From NCBI RefSeq assembly GCF_022919075.1, contig NZ_CP095078.1, positions 62,001 to 126,000 on the forward strand: a stretch of 64,000 nt of DNA. The letters run 5' to 3'. The notes under the pieces are model-generated. The model had not been told where the DNA came from. It was given only the letters and a program-made list of their open reading frames with translations, and made no database searches. Each line of letters opens with the position of its first letter. Position 1 is the stretch's first letter. This document shows, in pieces, positions 37,047-44,737 of the stretch. Made by a program: the position numbers and the translations under genes. The stretch is from Nocardioides sp. W7. Lineage in GTDB: Bacteria; Actinomycetota; Actinomycetes; Propionibacteriales; Nocardioidaceae.

Positions 37047-38912
37047 TCACGAGAACCTGACCTCGCCGGCTTCGTCCACGTCGACGGCCACGACCGTCGA
37101 GCCGGCGACGGCATCGCGACCGATGAGGGCCCGCGCGAGCGGGTTGACGAGAGCCTTCTCCAGGGCGTCCAGCACCCCGCGCCCGCCCAGGCTCAGGTCC
37201 TCGGTGCAGACATCGAAGAGACGTCCGCGCACCTCCGGCGCGAGCTCGAGGACGACGCCGTGCTGCGCGAGCACGCGCTCCTGGACCCGCGGGAGCACGC
37301 TGGCGAGGATCTCGTGCGCCACCTCCCGGGTGAGGTAGTCGAAGACGACGACGTTGTCGCCGATGCGGCCGAGCAGCTCGGGGCGGTTGAGCCGCTCGCG
37401 GAACTCGCGCTCGACGTTCTCCTTCACCGCGCTCTCGAAGGCGGGGCCGGTCGCCGCCGGGTCGACGTCGCGCACGCCCAGGTTGCTCGTGAACACGATG
37501 ATCGTCTCCGAGAAGTGGACCGTGCCGCCGCTGCCGTCGGTCAGCCGGCCGTCGCTGAGGATCTGGAGGAACTTGTCGAGGATCCGCGGGTGGGCCTTCT
37601 CGATCTCGTCGAACAGCACGAGGGAGAACGGCCGGCTGCGCACCCCGTTGGTCAACTCGCCGCCCGAGCCGTGGCCGACGTACCCGGGCGGCGACCCGAT
37701 GAGCCGGGCGTCGGAGCCCTCGGCGGAGAACTCGCTCATGTCGAAGCGGATGTAGGCACGCTCGTCACCGAAGACGAGGGTGGTGATGGCCTTGGCGAGC
37801 TCGGTCTTGCCGACGCCCGTCGGGCCGGCGAAGAAGAGGACGCCGCGAGGACCGCCGCCGGGTCCGGTGCGGTGGGCGGCGGTCAGGCCCATCGACGACC
37901 GGACGAGGATGTCCACGGCGTGCCGCACCGCCTGCGGCTGTCCCTTGACCCGGCCGTTGAGCCGGGCCTCGCCCTCGGCGATCCGGCGGCGCAGCTCGGG
38001 TCGCTGCCAGGGGTTCTCCAGAAGCCCGAGCCGATAGGCCTGCACGGAGGCCTCGATGGGGGGCGGCTGCCCACCGCCGACGGCCGGTGCGGCGTCGGTG
38101 GCCAGGCTGACGACCTCCATCATGCCGCGCAGCGTCATGCCCTCGGTCGTCTCCGCGAAGCGCTGGGAGAGCGCCGCCTGCGCGACCGGGTCGCCCGGCT
38201 CCGCGCCCGCCGCGGCCCGGGACTGAGGCATCGCGGGCGCCAGTGCCCGGGCCGCGGCCAGCCGGCTGTCGAGGTCGGGCAGCGGGAGCGCGATCTGCCG
38301 GATGCCGTCGCTGCCGGACACCATCCAGGACGGGAGGTCGCCCGGCAGGTCGACCAGCCACAGGACCGGGTTGTAGATCGCGCCGCGTCGCGCCCCGGGC
38401 CGGACGTGGCCGACACCTCCGTGGACCTGGCCGAGCGAGATGAGCATGAGCTGGTGGAGGTCGTCCTCCGGCGGCTCGCCGGTCGGACGGTTCTGCGCGA
38501 CGTAGTCGACGACGAGGGCGCAGCGCACGTCACGCGAGCCGGCGACCCGTCTCACGACCTCGGCGAGCTGTGCGTACGACGCGGGGCCGCCTGCCGACAC
38601 CCCGCTTCCGTCGAGCAGCCGCCGGGCTGCCGCGTCGCTCTCGGGGCTCGCCGGACGCGCCGTCAGGCCCGTCATCGGCGAGTGGTGCAGGAGCAGGTCG
38701 AAGTCGCTCTGCTCGAGACAGGCCCAGATCGCGCCGACGGTGTCCATCAGGCGCGGGTGCGGGGCGTCGCTCCCGGCCCGGGGCGGCAGCAGGTGGCGGT
38801 CGCGGATGTTGCCGTGCAGGACGTACTGCGCGGTGACCGGCAGGGTCGCGTCGAGATCCCGCAGCCACAGCGGGTAGCCGGCCACGCGGCCGGCCGTCGT
38901 ACCGCCCGTCAC
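37047..38912 (-). CDS. ClpA/ClpB-type AAA+ ATPase with a degenerate N-terminal AAA domain
   Basis: 621 residues. The C-terminal module is a full ClpA D2-type AAA+: Walker A GPTGVGKT at 363-370, Walker B LVLFDEIEKA at 431-440, pore loop GYVGHG, sensor FTSNLG and an arginine-finger region RPELLGRI. Residues about 20-230 look like an AAA domain that lost Walker A (CALVVDYVAQ, LVDLPGDLPSWM, IALPLPDLDSRL). There is no ClpP-docking loop that I can recognise. A protein-remodelling role in the same complex is inferred. Confidence 0.9.
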   Translation of the reverse strand: MTGGTTAGRVAGYPLWLRDLDATLPVTAQYVLHGNIRDRHLLPPRAGSDAPHPRLMDTVGAIWACLEQSDFDLLLHHSPMTGLTARPASPESDAAARRLLDGSGVSAGGPASYAQLAEVVRRVAGSRDVRCALVVDYVAQNRPTGEPPEDDLHQLMLISLGQVHGGVGHVRPGARRGAIYNPVLWLVDLPGDLPSWMVSGSDGIRQIALPLPDLDSRLAAARALAPAMPQSRAAAGAEPGDPVAQAALSQRFAETTEGMTLRGMMEVVSLATDAAPAVGGGQPPPIEASVQAYRLGLLENPWQRPELRRRIAEGEARLNGRVKGQPQAVRHAVDILVRSSMGLTAAHRTGPGGGPRGVLFFAGPTGVGKTELAKAITTLVFGDERAYIRFDMSEFSAEGSDARLIGSPPGYVGHGSGGELTNGVRSRPFSLVLFDEIEKAHPRILDKFLQILSDGRLTDGSGGTVHFSETIIVFTSNLGVRDVDPAATGPAFESAVKENVEREFRERLNRPELLGRIGDNVVVFDYLTREVAHEILASVLPRVQERVLAQHGVVLELAPEVRGRLFDVCTEDLSLGGRGVLDALEKALVNPLARALIGRDAVAGSTVVAVDVDEAGEVRFS

Positions 38913-40045
38913 GTCGACCGCTCCCGGCCCGCCGCCCGGGTACGCCGGCGCGCGCGCTGGGCCGCGGCGTCGTCCAGGCGTGCCACGGGCACCTCTCCGG
39001 GCTGTCGCTCGTGGTCTCGACGGGTGGCCGCGCCGGCTCGGCTCAGCGCCTCCTCCAGCTGCCGGACGTCGTGGCAGGTGGCGTCCTCCGCCGCCCGGTC
39101 GGCCTCGGCAGACGCCTCTCGGAGCGCCACGACGTTCGTGACGAACCGTCCGTCCCCGGGGAGCAGCCGGACCTGCAGCGCGTGGTCGGTGCCGATCCGG
39201 CCCGTCGTCGCCAGCAGCGTCGTCAACCCCGCCGGGCCGTCGGCGGTGCTCGCCGTCACCTGGTAGCCGAAGGACTCGAGCGCGGCGCGGGTCTGCTGGT
39301 GGACGAAGTCCCGGTCCAGGCGCCGGGCGTGCTCGGCCCGCGCCACGACGAGCACCTGCTCGAGGGCGTCGACCTCGGCGGCCGGCGTCCGGTCCGCGGC
39401 CGAGGCGACCCGGGCCGCGAGGTCGTCGGGCAGCTCGGCGGAGGAGAGCACCACCGCCTCGTGGCGCCGCCGGCGCTCGAGGTCGCGCTCCTGTTCCCTG
39501 GCCTGGCGCTGTACGTCGGACTGGAGGGCCGAGAGCAGCCCCCGGGCGCGCGGCCCGGATGCGCCGAGCAGCGCCGCCGCACGCCGGGCGAACCCGGCGC
39601 GGGCGTCGTCGTCCATCACCGTGGCCACGAGTGCGGACACCGCGTCGATGCTGCTCCGGCGCAGCTCCGCCGGGCTCTCCGCGGACTCCGACCGGCCGAG
39701 GCCGGAGAGATCCAGGTCGATCGAGACGTCGACACGCGACAGCTGATCGCGCAGGTGGGCGGCCACCCGGGCCTCGCGGGCCCGCCCGAGAACGTCCGCG
39801 ATCCGATCCCGCTCGGCCAGGAGCAGCCGCTCGCGGTCACGGTCGGCCGCCAGGTCCGCGCCCGGCTCGGCCGCGACCCGGTGCTGCTCGTCCGCCTGGG
39901 TGTGGGCCAACGCCGCGACCTGCGCAGTCAGCTCCCCGATGCTCTCCTGGAGTCGCCGACAGCGAGCCCGGATCGCCGCCTGCTCGCGCCGGTCGAGTTC
40001 GGCCTGCGACACGACGGTGTACGAGTACCCCTTCGGCCCGCTCAT
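38909..40045 (-). CDS. coiled-coil protein of unknown family, first gene of the phospho-signalling operon
   Basis: 378 residues from the ATG at 40045, with GAGGAG 7 nt upstream. It starts MSGPKGYSYTVVSQAELDRR, and most of the rest is charged helix with heptad character (to about residue 210). A small mixed domain (AALESFGYQVTASTADGPAG) and a basic C-terminal tail follow. There are no membrane segments or catalytic motifs. It overlaps the ATPase gene by 4 nt. It may be a substrate or adaptor of the ATPase, which is speculation from context. The 149-nt gap before it shows no clear promoter. Confidence 0.75.
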   Translation of the reverse strand: MSGPKGYSYTVVSQAELDRREQAAIRARCRRLQESIGELTAQVAALAHTQADEQHRVAAEPGADLAADRDRERLLLAERDRIADVLGRAREARVAAHLRDQLSRVDVSIDLDLSGLGRSESAESPAELRRSSIDAVSALVATVMDDDARAGFARRAAALLGASGPRARGLLSALQSDVQRQAREQERDLERRRRHEAVVLSSAELPDDLAARVASAADRTPAAEVDALEQVLVVARAEHARRLDRDFVHQQTRAALESFGYQVTASTADGPAGLTTLLATTGRIGTDHALQVRLLPGDGRFVTNVVALREASAEADRAAEDATCHDVRQLEEALSRAGAATRRDHERQPGEVPVARLDDAAAQRARRRTRAAGRERST

Positions 40046-40194
40046 CGCCGAGCTCCTCACGCCTCGTTCCGCCCGGCCCCCCGACCAGACTCCGCGAATC
40101 GTAGGAAGTCCGGGGGCCCGGCGATGGCGATACTCGGAATTTCGGCCTACCGGACCCGGCGGGCGAGGGTGACGACTAGACCAGGGTCAGCCGA

Positions 40195-41637
40195 TCAGGT
40201 GAGCCAGTCGGTGATCGGGTCGATCGCGAAGTAGATGACGAACAGCAGGCCGACCACGGCCATCAGCGGGTGGATCTCGCGGGCCTTGCCCACCACGACC
40301 TTGATGAGCAGGAAGGCCAGGAAGCCGGCGCCGATGCCGACGCTGATGGAGTAGGTGAACGGCATCAGCACGATCGTGAGGAACGCCGGCAACGCGATCT
40401 CGACGTCGGACCAGTTGATCTCGGTGACCTGCTGCATCATCAGGAAGCCGACCAGCACCAGGGCGGGCACCGCCGCCTCCGACGGGATCATCCGCACGAT
40501 CGGCGTGAAGAACGTCGCGAGCAGGAACAGCAGGCCGGTCACGACCGAGGCGAGCCCGGTGCGGGCCCCCTCCCCGACGCCCGAGGCGGACTCGACGTAC
40601 GACGTGTTCGAGGAGACGCCGGCGAGGCCACCGGCGATCGCCGCGACCGAGTCGACGACGAGGATCCGCTCGGCGTGAGGCGGTACGCCGTCCTCGTCGT
40701 TGAGGCCCGCCTCGGCCCCGATGGCCGTCATCGTGCCCATGGTGTCGAAGAAGTCCGCGAGCATCAGCGAGAAGACCAGCAGCAGCGCGGCCAGGACCCC
40801 GATCGACTCGAAGGCGCCGAACAGCGAGAACTCGCCCAGGGTGCCGAAGTCGGGCACGTCGACGAATCCGTCGAGGTGCGGGACGCTCAGCGCCCACCCG
40901 CCCGGGTTGTCGGCGTTGCGTCGGCCCAGGTCGAGGATCGCGTCGACGACCACGGCGACCACGGTGGTGCCCAGGATCGCGAGCAGGATGGCGCCGCGGA
41001 CGCGGCGTACCCACAGCGCGATGAGCAGGGCCAGGCCGAACGCGAAGACCAGCACGGGCCAGCCGGAGAGCTGACCGGTCTGCCCGAGCTGGACCGGCAC
41101 GGTGGTCTGGGCGGCGTCGGGGATGCGGCTCACGAAGCCGGCGTCGACGAAGCCGATCAAGGCGATGAACAGACCGATCCCGACCGAGATCGCGACCTTC
41201 AGCTGGCGGGGCACGGCGTGGAAGACCGCCGTACGGAAGCCGGTCAGCACCAGGATCAGGATCGCGATGCCCTCCAGGACCACCAGGCCCATCGCGTCCG
41301 CCCAGGTGGACTGCGAGGCGATGGCCACGGCGACGAACGCGTTCAGGCCGAGGCCGGTCGCCAGGGCGAGCGGGAAGTTCGCGACCGCGCCCATCAGGAT
41401 CGTCAGGAGGCCCGCGACCAGCGCGGTGCCGGCCGCGATGGCCGGCAGGTTGGTGCCCTGGCCGGTGCCGCCGGCGAGGAAGTTGCCCTCCGAGTCGGGG
41501 ACGTAGCCGAGGATCAGCGGGTTCAGCACGATGATGTAGGACATCGTCAGGAAGGTGACGACGCCGCCGCGGACCTCCTGCCCGACGGTGGAGCCACGCT
41601 GGCCGATCTGGAAGTAGCTGTCGAGAACCCGGGTCAC
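40195..41637 (-). CDS. NCS2-family purine permease (AzgA/GhxP-like)
   Basis: 480 residues from the GTG at 41637 (VTRVLDSYFQIGQRGSTVGQ). The group-specific N-terminus EVRGGVVTFLTMSYIIVLNP and the NTSYVESASGVGEGARTGLA motif identify the adenine/guanine/hypoxanthine:H+ symporter branch of NCS2. It has about 13 membrane segments. It is divergent from the DUF2530 gene, 48 nt apart. Confidence 0.93.
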   Translation of the reverse strand: MTRVLDSYFQIGQRGSTVGQEVRGGVVTFLTMSYIIVLNPLILGYVPDSEGNFLAGGTGQGTNLPAIAAGTALVAGLLTILMGAVANFPLALATGLGLNAFVAVAIASQSTWADAMGLVVLEGIAILILVLTGFRTAVFHAVPRQLKVAISVGIGLFIALIGFVDAGFVSRIPDAAQTTVPVQLGQTGQLSGWPVLVFAFGLALLIALWVRRVRGAILLAILGTTVVAVVVDAILDLGRRNADNPGGWALSVPHLDGFVDVPDFGTLGEFSLFGAFESIGVLAALLLVFSLMLADFFDTMGTMTAIGAEAGLNDEDGVPPHAERILVVDSVAAIAGGLAGVSSNTSYVESASGVGEGARTGLASVVTGLLFLLATFFTPIVRMIPSEAAVPALVLVGFLMMQQVTEINWSDVEIALPAFLTIVLMPFTYSISVGIGAGFLAFLLIKVVVGKAREIHPLMAVVGLLFVIYFAIDPITDWLT

Positions 41638-41685
41638 GATGCACCAGCATGTCAGCGCCGCCCGTTGCCCGGCTAACCTGCCCCC

Positions 41686-41988
41686 GTGGAGTTCCGCGAC
41701 GAGCAGCCGATGCAGCACGAGATCGGCAGCCGCACCTACCTGGTGGCCGACGTCGAGCCGCTCGACGTCGACGGCGTCCGGACCGTGCTCGTCGGCTCGA
41801 TCGCGTGGGCCGTCGCGTTCGTGGCCCTGCTGCCGTTCTACGGCGAGCTGGAGGAGACCGGCCGCACCTGGTGGCTGTGGACCTGCCTGGCGGGCTTCGG
41901 GCTGGGTCTCTTCGGCTACGAGTACTGCCGGCGGCGCCGGCGTACCCGGACCGAGGCCGCGGAGACCTCGCCGCCGGCGCAGCCCTAG
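41686..41988 (+). CDS. DUF2530 small membrane protein
   Basis: 100 residues from a GTG with TAACCT ending 6 nt before it (leaderless). Two membrane helices (TVLVGSIAWAVAFVALLPFY and TWWLWTCLAGFGLGLFGYEY) are followed by an Arg-rich tail. The order NCS2 permease-DUF2530-DUF3027 is a known actinobacterial neighbourhood, by recall. The stop overlaps the end of the opposite-strand DUF3027 gene by 4 nt. Confidence 0.85.
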   Translation: MEFRDEQPMQHEIGSRTYLVADVEPLDVDGVRTVLVGSIAWAVAFVALLPFYGELEETGRTWWLWTCLAGFGLGLFGYEYCRRRRRTRTEAAETSPPAQP

Positions 41989-42761
41989 AAGCGCTCGAGC
42001 TCGTCGAGGCTGACCGTGTCGATGACGTGGTCGGGCAGCGGCTGGGGCTCGTGCTTCTTGGCCAGCCGAACCTCGGAGTGGGCGCCGCAGCCGTGCTCGA
42101 AGGCGACCACGCGGCCGTCGTCGTTGGCGTCGCCGTTGGCGCACACGCCGAAGGACTCGGCCAGCGGCCCGGCGATCCGGACCAGGAAGCCGCAGCTGTG
42201 GCAGTGGTCGGGGGCCGACTGGGCGATCGGTGCGGCCGGTCCGGCGTCGCCGTCGTACCACCGCTGGGCGGCGAGGTCGCGGCCCGTCGGGGACAGCGTG
42301 CGGACCCGGCCGAGGCCGAGGTCCTGGGCGACCATGCGGATCTGCGCCTTCTCGTCGGTGTCGAGCGGGTCGTCGCCGAAGGAGTACGTCGGGACCAGCC
42401 GCGGGTCGTCGTCGTCGACCGGAAGCAGGTCTCCGACCGACATGTCGCCGGGCTGGATCCGCTCGCGGTAGGGCACCCACTCGGGCGCGACGATCGACTC
42501 GTCGCCCGGGATCAGCACGACCTCGTCGACGGTGACCTGCTTCTGCCGTGACGCACGGGCGACGGTCACCGACCAGCGCCACCCGACGTAGCCGGGGCGG
42601 GTGCAGGCGAACAGGTGGGTGACGACCCGCTCGCCCTCGACGACGTGGCCGAGATGGTCGCCGACGTCGGTCGGCTCCGCCTCCAGCAGCAGGGCGTCTC
42701 GGGCCTCGTCGACCGCCGCCAGGGCGGCGGAGTCGGGCTTGGCGCGCAGCGTCGTGGTCAC
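41985..42761 (-). CDS. DUF3027 family protein
   Basis: 258 residues from the GTG at 42761, which has CATGAT ending 6 nt upstream. An in-frame ATG at 42779 would add six residues. The N-terminal half reads GHVVEGERVVTHLFACTRPG, YVGWRWSVTVARA. The C-terminal half has a CHSCGFLVRI pair and CANG/GCGAHSEV cysteines that could bind zinc. The family is conserved in actinobacteria with no established function. Confidence 0.88.
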   Translation of the reverse strand: MTTTLRAKPDSAALAAVDEARDALLLEAEPTDVGDHLGHVVEGERVVTHLFACTRPGYVGWRWSVTVARASRQKQVTVDEVVLIPGDESIVAPEWVPYRERIQPGDMSVGDLLPVDDDDPRLVPTYSFGDDPLDTDEKAQIRMVAQDLGLGRVRTLSPTGRDLAAQRWYDGDAGPAAPIAQSAPDHCHSCGFLVRIAGPLAESFGVCANGDANDDGRVVAFEHGCGAHSEVRLAKKHEPQPLPDHVIDTVSLDELERF

Positions 42762-42828
42762 CGCGGCATCATGACCCATCGGCCGCGGCGCTGTCAGTTC
42801 GGGGGGACCATCAGGGCAGGATGGGCGC

Positions 42829-44286
42829 ATGACGTCGCAGCGCCCCGATGCCGACGAGCAGCGCTGGCGAGACCCGCACCCCGGTGCCCGCGGCCCGGCC
42901 GGCCGGCCGCAGAAGGCCCGGGCCGTCGGCCGCGGGCTCGGCACCGGTGCCCGCGCCACGGCTCGCGGGATGGCCGGTGCCGGTCGGATGACCGGGCGGA
43001 TGGGTCGTGCGGTCGGCCGCAACGCCAGACGCGCCGCCGGCGCCCAGGGCGCCGAGCAGTCCGGCCTGAACCGACTGATCTACCTGCACTTCTTCAACAC
43101 CGCCGGCGACGCGGCGGTCGCGATCTCGCTGGCCGGGAGCCTGTTCTTCCAGGTCCCGTCGGGCGAGGCCCGCGGCCAGGTCGCACTCTTCCTCGGCCTG
43201 ACGATGTTGCCCTTCGCGATCGTGGCGCCGCTGATCGGGCCGTTCCTCGACCGGTTCAGCCACGGCCGGCGCTGGGCGATCGGCGCCACCCAGGCGATCC
43301 GGGCGTTCCTGTGCTGGGCGCTGGCCGGCGGCATCAGCGGGGGCACCTCGCCGTGGCTGTTCGCGGCGGCGCTCGGCGTCCTGGTCTCCTCGAAGGCGTA
43401 CGGCGTGACCCGTGCGGCCGCCGTACCCCGCCTCCTGCCGAAGGACTTCACCCTGGTCAAGGCCAACGGGCGGGTGTCGGTCGCCGGACTGGCCGGAGCC
43501 TCGGTCTCGGCACCGTTCGCGGGGCTGGCCTCGCTGGTCGGCCCGGAGTGGTCGCTGCGCTACGCCTTCCTGCTCTTCGCCGTCGCGACGGTCTGCGCGA
43601 TCCGGCTGCCCCAGGCCATCGACTCCTCGGTCGGCGAGGGCACGCTCGCGTTCCGCGACGAGGCCGTCGACGACGGCCGGCCCGGTCGCCGACCGCGCAC
43701 CCGGATCCCCCCGGCGGTGGCGTTCGCGCTGCGGGCCAACTGCGGACCGCGGTTCCTGTCGGGCTTCCTGCTGATGTTCATGGCGTTCCTGCTGCGGGAG
43801 AACCCACCCCCCAGCGACCTCTCCGCCGAGCTCCTGATCGGCGTGGTGGTGGGTGCCGCCGGCGCCGGCAACGCGATCGGCGTCGCGTGCGCGGCCATGC
43901 TGAAGAAGATCAACCCGTCGGTGACGGTGGTGCTCGTGCTGCTCCTCGACGCGGCGGCCGCGCTGCTGGCCGCGCTGTTCTACGGCGTGCTGACCCTGGC
44001 CCTGCTCGGGCTCACGGCGGGTGCCGCCCAGACGCTCGCGAAGTTCTGCCTGGACTCGACCATCCAGCGCGACATCCCCGAGCGGGTGCAGGCCAGCGCG
44101 TTCGCGCGCAGCGACACCACCCTCCAGCTGGCCTGGGTGCTGGGCGGGTTCGTCGGCATCGTGATGCCGCTCGACCCGGCCCGGCTCGGGATGGCCGTCG
44201 CGTTCTCGGTCCTGGCGGCGTGGGCGGCGTTCGTGCTGGTCAAGCAGGCGCAGAACCGGCCGGGTCGTACCCCTCAGCGGGAGTGA
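42829..44286 (+). CDS. MFS transporter with basic N-terminal extension
   Basis: 485 residues. The first 80 or so are a low-complexity Arg/Ala/Gly tail (ARAVGRGLGTGARATARGMA), and twelve membrane segments follow from GLNRLIYLHFFNTAGDAAVA. The ATG is 6 nt after a CAGGAT box, so it is probably leaderless. A related membrane protein sits near cspB/DUF3027 in mycobacteria (Rv0876c, by recall). The substrate is unknown. Confidence 0.85.
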   Translation: MTSQRPDADEQRWRDPHPGARGPAGRPQKARAVGRGLGTGARATARGMAGAGRMTGRMGRAVGRNARRAAGAQGAEQSGLNRLIYLHFFNTAGDAAVAISLAGSLFFQVPSGEARGQVALFLGLTMLPFAIVAPLIGPFLDRFSHGRRWAIGATQAIRAFLCWALAGGISGGTSPWLFAAALGVLVSSKAYGVTRAAAVPRLLPKDFTLVKANGRVSVAGLAGASVSAPFAGLASLVGPEWSLRYAFLLFAVATVCAIRLPQAIDSSVGEGTLAFRDEAVDDGRPGRRPRTRIPPAVAFALRANCGPRFLSGFLLMFMAFLLRENPPPSDLSAELLIGVVVGAAGAGNAIGVACAAMLKKINPSVTVVLVLLLDAAAALLAALFYGVLTLALLGLTAGAAQTLAKFCLDSTIQRDIPERVQASAFARSDTTLQLAWVLGGFVGIVMPLDPARLGMAVAFSVLAAWAAFVLVKQAQNRPGRTPQRE

Positions 44287-44294
44287 GCCGGGAG

Positions 44295-44690
44295 CTAGAT
44301 CTCCAGCTCGTCGGCGAGCGCGCGCAGCAGCTTGGCCGTCGGCGCGGCCGCCTTGGCGTCGGGGTGCCGGCCGTGGCGGTAGGCCTCACCGACGTTGTCG
44401 AGCAGCCGGATCAGGTCCTCGACGATGGTGGCCATGTCCTCGGGCTTCTTGCGCCGCGCCTGCGACTGCGCGCGCGAGACCGAGGCAGGCGCGTCGAGGA
44501 CCCGGACCTGCAGCGCCTGCTCCCCGCGCCGGCCCTGGGCGATCCCGAACTCGACGCGGGTGCCGGCCTTGAGGTTCGTGGTGCCCTCGGGCAGGGCCTC
44601 GCTGCGGACGTAGACGTCTGCTCCGCCGTCCTGCGACAGGAAGCCGAAACCCTTGTCGGCGTCGAACCACTTCACCTTGCCAGTGGGCAC
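44295..44690 (-). CDS. cspB: CspB-type cold-shock protein with helical C-terminal extension
   Basis: 131 residues from a GTG (V/MPTGKVKWFDADKGFGFLSQ). The cold-shock domain occupies about 1-66 with RNP1 KGFGFLSQ and RNP2-like DVYVRSEA. The last 65 residues are a helical tail (KPEDMATIVEDLIRLLDNVG) absent from short Csp proteins but present in the mycobacterial CspB (Rv0871) type. It acts as an RNA chaperone. It converges with the MFS gene 8 nt away. Confidence 0.93.
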   Translation of the reverse strand: MPTGKVKWFDADKGFGFLSQDGGADVYVRSEALPEGTTNLKAGTRVEFGIAQGRRGEQALQVRVLDAPASVSRAQSQARRKKPEDMATIVEDLIRLLDNVGEAYRHGRHPDAKAAAPTAKLLRALADELEI

Positions 44691-44737
44691 GGGTATGACC
44701 TCTTCCGATCGGAATCGCCTGCTGCGGACGGCAGAGC

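Noticed and set aside
32103..40045. The phospho operon as a type VI secretion or TerY-P tellurium module
   Set aside because: No T6SS structural gene, no TerD/TerY/vWA domain and no secretion substrate is present. Only the logic of kinase-phosphatase-FHA-AAA+ is similar.
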